A stretch of DNA of 64,000 nucleotides, taken from positions 22,685,001 through 22,749,000 of the forward strand of contig CM076944.1 in NCBI GenBank assembly GCA_039566865.1, in the 5' to 3' direction. Origin of the DNA: Aurelia coerulea. Taxonomy: Eukaryota > Cnidaria > Scyphozoa > Semaeostomeae > Ulmaridae. Below the pieces are notes generated by a model. It worked only from the letters and a program-made list of their open reading frames with translations. It was not told the DNA's origin and did not search any database. Made by a program: the position numbers and the translations under genes. Numbering within the stretch: position 1 is the first letter of the stretch; the number at the start of each line of letters is the position of its first letter. Shown piece after piece: positions 59,401-64,000 of the stretch.

Positions 59401-62302
59401 TTTACCCAGTTGTTTTGTGACTTCAAATCGTTGTTTATACTCATTTGAGCCCGTGGGTATTCTTTAAGAATTTTGTAAAACTCATGTTTCTGTCCGTTTT
59501 GATTAAACAAACTTTGAATTCATTGACATAAAATGATCACCAAACTTCGTAGAACTTCGTTCGTGCAAACTGTAAACACATAGTTTGAAAAAGCTTCCTT
59601 CTCGACAATCGACAGACTGAATATTCAATAGCCTTTTATAACATGCAAGTAATCCCCTTTGAATTTAAACTAAACTACGTCATTCGTTAAATTGTAATTC
59701 ATATTTTCATTGAATAACATAATGTCAAGATTTCAATAAGAATACTCTCGTAACAATTGATGGCTAGTGCAACCCCCTGACGATCTTAGCAATTTAATCA
59801 GCCTTGGTTACATCAAGGATCTCATTAATTATTCATGAGCACCCACCTTTCACAAGTCTCGTTCGCTGCCCGTTCCGCTCGCTTCGCTCGCTCCACTTTC
59901 GCCGCTCACTGCTCAACCGAGTGGGCCCGAATACGATAACGAACGAGACTTGGAGCAAGTCTAAAGCGGTAGTAACTTTTCCGAAATCAGCAATAACAAT
60001 AGGTCGATTGTTCCTGACAAAGAGCAGATAGGAGGAAGAAAAAGACTTCCATTTACTTTGATTTAGTTTGAAATAGTATCACATTAAGAATCCTTTGAAA
60101 CTTAGTGATCCTTCTGAACTTTCCCATTTCAGACAATTCATGTTTTTTCTAGTTCCTTTACTTTAATAAAATCAATAGCGTATTACGTTAAATTAAATTA
60201 AGTGTTGGATTATTATTACAAAGAAAGTAGAGATTTGCCTCTCCTCCTTTCCAAATTATTGACTCTCCTCGTGATTAAGGACATAACAAAATAACCAGAC
60301 CCAGGACCAATAGGACTGGACACTAACTAGTAACTGACCAGACTTTTGGTGGATATCCATTCCTTTCCTTTGTGAGTTTGTAATGGCGGCGTAGAAGGGA
60401 GAAATTTCACTCCAAAAGAAGACGAGACCAATACAATCATCGCTGAAAAGAACAAACATAGCCTCGGATACCACAGCAAATGCAAGAATTCACGATTAGA
60501 TGCATTGGAATTATCTAGCCAGCAGACAAAATTCCAACTGAATGGAACAAAGACTCATGCATCGCTAAGTCTACAATCCTGGCCATAAGGGTTGAGAATA
60601 TTCTGCAGAATGCTAAATTTTCCATTTAGCGACCCCCTGCTCCCCCAATTCAATGTTGTTTGTGGAGATACTGTAAAATCTGATACCTGCAATGACTACT
60701 CATCACAAAAAAACAACATTGAGATGGGGAGAGGGGGAAAAGTGAATTTTTGACAGAGTTTTGGTAGCGACGTCTAAAAAATGAGGGAAAATTGCTTTTT
60801 TTCTCAACACCTTATGTCCAGGATTGTAGTTAGCACTGTTTTCACCATAACAAGACTCGCATTAACATTCACAACAAGATTCAGATAACAATGCCAAATC
60901 GAATACCAACCAAAAGCGATTTACTGATTGAGGCATTGTATTATGTTGACCCTGTTGGCCTCGGTGTTTGCTTTCTGTTGGCGATAATACATCACTTCAG
61001 GGAGCTTTCTAGGAACCAGGGAACATGCTGTAATGTTTATAAAGAGCAAGCAGCCTGTTATAACTGTACCCCATCTTTTATCTGGAAACTGGGAAATGAA
61101 TAGGTATTCACCAGGAGCCTGGTCCGTTAGGGTCCGGTCCTACTGGTCCTGGGTCTGGTTATTCCGTTAAGCCGTGATTAAGTAAATGCCTGAAACTAAA
61201 GAGCATGATTTCGGTGATTATTAGTAACAAAATGAAGAGTAAGCAAGTTTAATTCATACTGTAGAAGTAAAGGAGAACTTTCTCCTACTGTGAGCATATG
61301 ACAGTATGGTCAATGGTCAATCAATCATTGATCGGAAATTAATTGCAATCTGTTTTGATTGGTTTGCATCACGTGAGGAGAGTGAATAACTTTACTGGTT
61401 GATTTCTGTTGTTACAGAATCTTGCCAACAACAATTCAATTCATCAAACTTTGTTAACACTAAGCGAGCCAATCATATATCGATTCATATGTATTTTCAT
61501 AACCCTAAGCGGTAGTAAATTTGAAATTTTTTCTACCCTAAGTGGTAGTAAATTGTAAAATTCAAGACCCTAAATTCTGCAGCGGGTACGTCACCTTGAA
61601 CTACCAAGTCTCCCCCCTGGGAAATTTTGTTTCATTACACACTTTGGCTGTCCTGTAGCTGAGGACCGGACACAATGCATTTTACCTTGGCTTCAAAAAC
61701 ATATGCATTCCTTGTACTGCCTTGTACTGTAATGTTTCAGTTTCAAAAATGTGAACCTGACCTTGAACCAGTTTTTAAAAAATTATCCATTTATTCTTTT
61801 TACAGAAAGTCTTTAAATTGATACACCGTTGTTAAAACCAAAATTAAGGTAATAGACAAAATCGGCTAAGGTTTCTTGACACCCACCTCAATTCATGTGA
61901 TCAATCTCTTGATAAAACATCTTGTGATGTCTCTAACATATTTCGTGTCATGCAAAGTTGTGCCATCAGTGCAAAAAGTACCTAATATAGTACTAAAATT
62001 TCCCAAGAGTATGGTCACATGACTTGAAATGGTTAAAAAAACCTTAGACCTTAAGACCTTAGCGGATTAGGTCTATTGGCTCCCCAGATTGTAAAATGAG
62101 AACCAGGCGGCGCGTCTTAGTATCCAAAATATGCATGGTCCCCCCCCACGGGATTCAATGACATGACTGACTTACCAAATCTGTATTTTGTTCTGTCTCT
62201 AAGACATCCGTAGATAAGTTTTAATGCAAGTTGTGAAGCTGGTGATAATGTAGGGCGTGGTTTGGCAGCAGTTGGTGCGAGGGTCGTATTTGTACATGAA
62301 GT
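37957..62302 (-). CDS. class B (secretin-family) G protein-coupled receptor, 12 exons
   Basis: Twelve - strand exons join in frame with GT-AG borders: 62302-62176, 56845-56732, 55367-55234, 48857-48739, 47752-47641, 46851-46701, 46084-46012, 44548-44479, 41288-41203, 39776-39653, 39436-39341, 38490-37957 (579 codons, stop included at the end). The first three code a hormone-receptor ectodomain: six cysteines in the order GC, LC, CWP, CP, KC, VC with NGTW between the last two. The next eight code seven helices with class B marks: WMF-EG in helix 3, GWGFP in helix 4, CW in loop 2, RKA and LMPLLG in helix 6, QPLQG in helix 7 and FLNKDIHALIKSKWRK as helix 8. The tail is 177 residues, Arg/Ser/Thr rich. 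The receptor should bind a peptide at the cell surface and signal through G proteins. The exon with the signal peptide was not found (beyond 62302). No GPS/GAIN cleavage domain is seen, which argues against an adhesion receptor. Introns hold most of the repeats of this region. Confidence 0.9.
38520..39240. mobile_element. eroded GGTTCCAAATC-family foldback element
   Basis: GGTTCCAAAT near 38529, CTATAATTCTATCGTTGGAC near 38780 and the inverted TCCAACGGTAGAATTAAAG near 38977 pair as in the better copy 40500-41155. The ends are uncertain. It sits in the intron before the tail exon. Confidence 0.5.
39341..39436 (-). CDS. class B GPCR exon: end of helix 7 and helix 8
   Basis: It encodes GILVCIGHVFLNKDIHALIK then SKWRKSAGNTFM. 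QG (across the junction), FLN and KxKWRK match the helix 7 / helix 8 region of the family. Confidence 0.9.
39653..39776 (-). CDS. class B GPCR exon: helix 6 and start of helix 7
   Basis: It encodes KAAKGAIVLMPLLGIIYLMI then FYAPQGILWYDYMLVIVQPL. RKA and PLLG are among the most conserved class B motifs. Confidence 0.92.
40500..41155. mobile_element. GCATAGGTTCCAAATC-family foldback element
   Basis: The two ends are GCATAGGTTCCAAATC and its complement. The arms contain GAATGGCTTCAAAGAAACTT on one side and its inverse (AAGTTTCTTTCAAGCCATTC-like) on the other. Related half-units lie at 41785-42440 and 43810-44440. No real gene is inside; a 155-codon open frame covers the left arm by chance. Confidence 0.65.
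41203..41288 (-). CDS. class B GPCR exon: end of helix 5 and third inner loop
   Basis: It encodes ANLIILVYVIGVVISKLKQQ then NSVDLQSS. The KL motif at the start of the third inner loop is standard for class B. The donor is gtgagt, phase 2. Confidence 0.88.
41560..42440. repeat. direct duplication, copy 1
   Basis: About 850 bp nearly identical to 43580-44440, beginning GATTTTGTAAGACAATAGCA and ending GATTTGGAACCTATGCTAC. The unit is a composite of a half-foldback (CTAGCTCGCTCGTTGTGCAT part) and a GGTTCCAAATC-family part, so two element families were already joined before duplication. Confidence 0.85.
42445..43460. repeat. tandem array of about five ~220-bp units
   Basis: Each unit has a core near CATTTAAAACCAA (about 42465, 42690, 42918, 43131, 43351), then TTTCTGCATTCAACTGTATG or a relative, then GGTTGCAAGGTATTTT or TTGCTGTGTTAGGTTTTTC, then CTTCGCGGCCTTCTTC. 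Units 1-2 and 3-5 form two subtypes. It lies between the two copies of the direct duplication. Confidence 0.85.
43580..44440. repeat. direct duplication, copy 2
   Basis: Partner of 41560-42440. This copy keeps a more complete left end (GGGCAGATTTTGCAATACAA, TTGACACCTCAAATTCAAAG), close to the terminus of the foldback at 53801. Confidence 0.85.
44479..44548 (-). CDS. class B GPCR exon: second extracellular loop and helix 5
   Basis: It encodes CWTHEAQNNLMLIIYVPMTI then MLV. CW in loop 2 is the conserved disulfide partner of the helix-3 Cys. The acceptor is gttattttgcag; the donor is gtaagt. Confidence 0.9.
44690..44960. repeat. inverted pair with Penelope-like terminal sequence
   Basis: On the - strand the left half has GCTCGAAACGTCGTGC, the same motif as the hammerhead region at 35575. 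The CGGTTTTACTAATATTTCT and GTTGAGTACTATCCTAATC motifs of the left half return inverted at about 44890-44960. It may be two opposed fragments of Penelope-like terminal repeats. Confidence 0.4.
45240..45422 (-). mobile_element. tRNA-derived SINE candidate
   Basis: On the - strand GGTTCGAGTCC (45358-45368) is a perfect tRNA/SINE B box, preceded by a GGTTGGT stem and, about 35 bases further, by an A-box-like GGTGCGAGTG. The 3' body is unrelated to a tRNA. No poly-A tail or duplication was identified. Confidence 0.45.
45425..45791. repeat. three tandem 123-bp units
   Basis: Units start AATATGTGTACAATGA at 45425, 45548 and 45671. They contain GTTAGCCACCCGGTTTCAG and GAATAGACGGACACAT and are 97-99% alike by eye, so the array is recent. 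It lies in the intron between helix 4 and loop 2 exons. Confidence 0.93.
46012..46084 (-). CDS. class B GPCR exon: helix 4
   Basis: It encodes FPIVLTLLIWTPVMYSKFQN and then IAT. With the preceding exon it forms GWGFP. The acceptor is tttatatccag; the donor is gtatgt, phase 2. Confidence 0.9.
46701..46851 (-). CDS. class B GPCR exon: helix 3 and start of helix 4
   Basis: It encodes RACNALWILNRLFAVSEVTW, MFNEGVFLLKTIMFVFSQ and KSYMWAFFLFGW. The Cys at the top of helix 3 is present and pairs with the CW of loop 2 in this family; WMFNEG and GW are hallmark residues. Confidence 0.92.
47641..47752 (-). CDS. class B GPCR exon: helix 2
   Basis: It encodes NFNDDRMNLHRCLVFSFLMS then VVTFLPEYYLSLAIKNP. 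The R-x-x-LH-x-x-L-x-x-SFL pattern is typical of helix 2 in class B receptors. The acceptor is ttattcctag; the donor is gtaggt. Confidence 0.87.
48562..48608. mobile_element. 47-bp hairpin insertion with 9-bp duplication
   Basis: TAGCCTACGAGTAGACCCAT and its complement form a near-perfect stem with a 7-base loop. CATTGGGGG flanks it on both sides (48553-48561, 48609-48617). The element is only 47 bp. Confidence 0.82.
48739..48857 (-). CDS. class B GPCR exon: helix 1
   Basis: It encodes PTNAPVVDKHLQRQIHIF and the hydrophobic VIMEWISFSIMVPSLLLLF. It begins in phase 0 and ends with two bases completed in the next exon (Pro). Confidence 0.85.
48988..53485. mobile_element. 4.5-kb palindromic element in a GPCR intron
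   Basis: Left arm 48988 to about 51440 and right arm about 51550 to 53485 are inverted copies. Outermost bases are AAGATAGGCACTAAAT and complement. Flanks are CTTGAAGGT (48979-48987) and CTGGAAGGT (53486-53494), a 9-bp duplication with one mismatch. Mirrored open frames in the two arms (MSKWSIYFFTLKTKC and KLAVECGSKSGILLSKPVKV) show no known domain, and I see no transposase. The left arm carries its own 115-bp insertion (51217-51331). Confidence 0.85.
51217..51331. mobile_element. 115-bp TAGACTTGCCC element with 9-bp duplication
   Basis: The ends TAGACTTGCCCCAAGTCTAT and ATAGACTTTGGGCAAGTCTA are inverted copies; GGGAGGTCT flanks both sides (51208-51216, 51332-51340). The same terminus, TAGACTTGCTCCAAGTCT, bounds the cargo-carrying element at 58837-59963, so both are one family. 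Confidence 0.88.
53801..54399. mobile_element. foldback element of the AACAAGGGCAGATTTTG family
   Basis: The ends AACAAGGACATATTTT and the complement of AACAAGGGCAGATTTTG, followed by TAAGACAATAGCACGAGTTG in both arms, give a ~270-bp inverted pair. Related copies are at 22860-23398, 41560 and 43580. No target duplication could be fixed. Confidence 0.75.
55234..55367 (-). CDS. class B GPCR exon: end of the ectodomain
   Basis: The acceptor ctattacag precedes the exon and gtaagt follows it. It encodes NVTRKCYKNGTWEKISLSRV then CNPLPADVAQRNFLKLLAFY. The C-x-x-NGTW-x-C pattern closes the HRM domain. It links phase 1 of the previous exon to phase 0 of the next, as needed. Confidence 0.88.
55809..56323. 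mobile_element. 515-bp near-perfect palindrome
   Basis: The arms begin CTAAGGTAACTTACGC and mirror each other to a central AT-rich hairpin near 56065 (GCAGTATATTATGAAAT). TAA on both sides may be a 3-bp target duplication as in PIF/Harbinger elements, but this is weak. It lies in an ectodomain intron of the class B GPCR. Confidence 0.75.
56444..56491. mobile_element. 48-bp perfect hairpin with 9-bp duplication
   Basis: TACCCTGGGTACCAGACTCT and its exact complement flank an 8-base loop. ATGGGTATC occurs at 56435-56443 and 56492-56500. A TACCCTGGGTACCAGA half-copy also occurs near 38607. Confidence 0.85.
56732..56845 (-). CDS. class B GPCR exon: CWP core of the hormone-receptor domain
   Basis: It encodes LVNKTLCSVSYTLICWPQIE and then ADKNITIQCPHMFFAPD. 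The LC ... CWP ... CP spacing is the signature of the HRM domain, and NKT and NIT are N-glycosylation sites. The donor is gtaagt with phase 1. Confidence 0.88.
56846..58266. other. class B GPCR intron, mostly featureless
   Basis: Apart from the CTTT microsatellite I see no repeat or gene here. An open frame at 57273-57524 has no recognisable motif. Confidence 0.4.
57931..57974. repeat. (CTTT)n / (CTGACTTT)n microsatellite
   Basis: Short run of CTTT units passing into TCTGACTT units; intronic. Confidence 0.9.
58267..58594. mobile_element. 328-bp MITE with TACTGTACC ends
   Basis: TACTGTACCGTGACCCAGTA and the complement of TACTGTACCCGTGATCCAGT bound the element; the motif ACTCTGTGTACTGGGTCA is present twice more near the right end, so the right terminus is locally triplicated. 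Confidence 0.7.
58837..59963. mobile_element. TAGACTTGC-family element carrying a helicase-like fragment
   Basis: Arms of about 145 bp start TAGACTTGCTCCAAGTCTCG and mirror each other. AAGCGGTAG lies at 58828-58836 and 59964-59972, a perfect 9-bp duplication. Between the arms is a short open frame with a Walker A-like end (59050-59304). Long arms, 9-bp duplication and host-gene-like cargo recall Pack-MULEs of plants. Confidence 0.85.
59050..59304 (+). pseudogene. RecQ-type helicase N-terminal fragment inside a transposon
   Basis: 84 codons from ATG 59050 to TAG. The end reads NIEQLGLLQGRDVVLQPTGP and then GKSVV, which resembles the start of RecQ-type helicases (Q motif, then LPTGxGKS). Two differences from the usual box are Gln for Leu and Pro for Phe/Tyr, and a stop follows at once, so only the first motif is kept. 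The frame is open upstream to about 58987. The match is short; the family call is inference. Confidence 0.5.
60284..61165. repeat. inner inverted repeat pair
   Basis: AATAACCAGACCCAGGACCA near 60289 returns inverted near 61145 (CTGGTCCTGGGTCTGGTTAT). It may mark a further nested element; an open frame on each strand inside has no known motif. Confidence 0.5.
61633..62175. other. class B GPCR intron without recognisable features
   Basis: I see nothing to annotate between the outer TIR element and the ectodomain exon. Confidence 0.4.
62176..62302 (-). CDS. class B GPCR exon: ectodomain, first cysteines
   Basis: The acceptor ctctcttcag and donor gtaagt are both good. It encodes TSCTNTTLAPTAAKPRPTLS, then LALKLIYGCLRDRTKYRF, and leaves one base that the next exon completes to Asp. 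The Ala/Thr/Pro stretch looks like a flexible extracellular linker. Confidence 0.8.
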
Positions 62303-62456
62303 CTGAAGAGAGATGATAATCATGCACGTTTACAATAAAGAATTCGTATTGGAAGGGGGTATGCCATTTCAACTCAGATTCCCTTGGGCGAGGCAGGGGA
62401 AGGCGCCCGACCTCTAAATATACGATAGTGGTCCTTCAAATGATGTATAGCTTGTA

Positions 62457-63348
62457 GTGTTTGACGAACATTTGGATTCTCTTTATTCACATCTTGCATC
62501 ACATGAATTACTTAACCCAAATCAATCAGCTTTTCGCCCAGGAGACTCAACCATCAACCAGTTACTCTCAATAACACATACAGTATTTAAAGCTTTTGAA
62601 TGTAACCCTCCCCTTGATATTCGTTCTGTGTATCTTGACATTTCTAAGGTATTTGATAGGGTATGGCACGATGGTCTAATTTATAAATTAAAACGATATG
62701 GTGTCTCAGGACAACTTCTTTCTCTCATCCAAAGTTTTCTCAAGGATCGAAAGCAGAGGACTGTACTGAATGGGCAGAGTTCTAATTGGGGAGATATTTC
62801 GGCAGGGGTACCCCAGGGCTCTATTTTAGGACCTTTGCTTTTCCTGGTGTATATAAATGATCTAGCCGTAGGCTTGAAGTGCAATGTTAAGCTATTTGCT
62901 GATGATACATCATTATTCACAGTGGTAGAGAATTCCAATACAGCTGCCAATGATATGAATTATGAACCATGACTTGGGCTTGATAAGTCAGTGGGCTCAC
63001 GCTTGGAGAATGTCATTTAATCCTGATCCGCAAAAACAAGCTGTTGAATTGACATTTTCAAAGAAGAAAATTGAAATTGATCACCCAATGATCCTTTTCA
63101 ACGACATACCTGTGAAGAAAGTGAATGAACATAAACATTTAGGGGTTATCCTAGACTCAAATTTATCTTTTTCAGCTCACATCAAAGCAGCTATCTCTAA
63201 AACAAGAAAGGGCATTGGTTTGCTGAAATATCTCTCCAAATATCTGCCCAGGCATACCCCAAATGAATTATATAAGCTCTATGTTCGACCCCATCTGGAC
63301 TATGGTGATGTCATTTACCATAATAGGCCGTCGCCTGTGGCTTTCTAA
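62457..63348 (+). pseudogene. LINE reverse transcriptase fragment (CR1/Jockey-like)
   Basis: RT blocks appear in order: NQSAFRPGDSTINQLL, LDISKVFDRVWHDGLI (motif A), GVPQGSILGPLLFLVYINDL (motif B), FADDTSLF (motif C with the catalytic DD) and, after a frame change, HLGVILDSNLSFSAHI and LYKLYVRPHLDYGDVIYHN. The first frame ends at 62972 and the second runs on from about 62962; a 7-base insertion beside an ATGAATT repeat explains the shift. Both ends are truncated: endonuclease and 3' end are absent. It lies just upstream (on the - strand) of the first visible GPCR exon. Confidence 0.88.
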
Positions 63349-63778
63349 CTGGCACAGAAATAAGTTTCCGTTGCACATATGGCGAGACTAAACAATTTTT
63401 GTGCAGAAACGTTGTTTATGACATTGCTAACCGAAAACAATCAACCCCCCATTTGTATGTTTGCACAATAGCTCAAAATCAGGGGGTAAAGTTGTGGCTC
63501 GCATGATGACGTCATCAATGTAAGAATTGATGTATAAAATGGCTTAATGTTTCATAATTGAAGGAAAACGTATTTCCGACTGTTCTTATTGTCAAATACT
63601 GATGTTGTACGAAAACTGGAGTATCTTGATAGTATTTAAGGGGTTGGGGGGCACAGTTTTATCTCTCGTAGCTGCGAAGGAGCATTTGATAAAATTGAAG
63701 GGATTTGTAGATGTGGAGTGTTTATTCTGAACATTGCAGTTAAGTTTATCGCTCACGCATTCTTTTATGTGGTAGATA
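63349..63778. other. spacer after the LINE fragment
   Basis: No gene recognised. Confidence 0.4.
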
Positions 63779-64000
63779 TACTGTAAATCCTCGAATTAAG
63801 ACCAATTACGGAATTTTTGGGGGCAAAATAAAAGGGGGCTTGTTAGAAACTGTGAAAAAGAAACAGATGAAAAATTCAAAAGATGCATCAACAAATACGA
63901 TTTCTTCTTTAAATTGGTTGATGCAAGAAAAAATTATTTTCAGCTCTAGAATGGGGATAATTTGAAGGGGGGCTTGTTGAAGGGGGGCTCATTCGAGGAT
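63779..64000. mobile_element. second copy of the TACTGTAAATCCTCGA MITE, cut by the window end
   Basis: It starts TACTGTAAATCCTCGAATTA and, at the window edge, GGGGCTCATTCGAGGAT begins the inverted right end. Its internal GGGGGCTTGTT repeats match the copy at 12332-12717. The last few bases are outside the window. Confidence 0.7.

Larger units (their letters stand above)
58733..61632. mobile_element. outer TIR element hosting the cargo element
   Basis: ACTTGGTAGTTCAAGGTGAT near 58750 and its complement near 61609 pair over about 50 bases including GGGGGA. Subterminal TAAGCGGTAGTA units occur at about 58829 and 61503. The cargo element 58837-59963 inserted into one of these units. Another inverted pair (AATAACCAGACCCAGGACCA) spans about 60284-61165. 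Confidence 0.6.

Overview
The window looks like nuclear DNA of a marine invertebrate animal, with a cnidarian as my best guess. It is AT-rich and its genes are split by GT-AG introns. It holds a single-exon rhodopsin-class receptor and many DNA transposon remnants, together with Penelope-like, DIRS-like and LINE retroelements. The host assignment is inference; no rRNA, mitochondrial or other diagnostic marker is present.

Two spliced genes can be rebuilt exon by exon, with matching splice phases. On the + strand, 9533-21535 carries the last seven exons of an IQCB1/NPHP5 orthologue, a calmodulin-binding ciliary protein. Its N-terminal half lies upstream and I did not find it. On the - strand, 62302 down to 37957 carries twelve exons of a class B (secretin-family) GPCR: a hormone-receptor ectodomain with paired cysteines, seven membrane helices, and a long Arg/Ser-rich tail. 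Only its signal-peptide end is missing. Between them, 32261-33220 (+) is an intact single-exon class A GPCR. None of these three genes shows an operon-like or functional link to the others.

The rest is layered mobile DNA. Seven elements, from 47 bp hairpins to a 4.5 kb palindrome, share 9-bp target duplications (one with a single mismatch). One of them (58837-59963) carries a fragment resembling a RecQ-type helicase Walker A region. A decayed tyrosine-recombinase retrotransposon (25378-30668) keeps its split direct repeats. A 5'-truncated Penelope-like element with a GIY-YIG tail and a hammerhead-like motif sits inside a mariner-type MITE with a 15-bp duplication. Several mariner-type MITEs (termini TACCGGGTGTCCC), hAT-like MITEs, foldback families, a tRNA-derived SINE candidate, five tandem-repeat arrays and three microsatellites fill introns and intergenic space.

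Layout: 1-9532 repeats and unassigned sequence; 9533-21535 IQCB1; 21536-25377 MITEs; 25378-30668 tyrosine-recombinase retroelement; 30669-34107 class A GPCR and flanks; 34108-37693 nested MITEs; 37957-62302 class B GPCR with repeat-filled introns; 62457-64000 LINE fragment and a MITE cut by the window edge.
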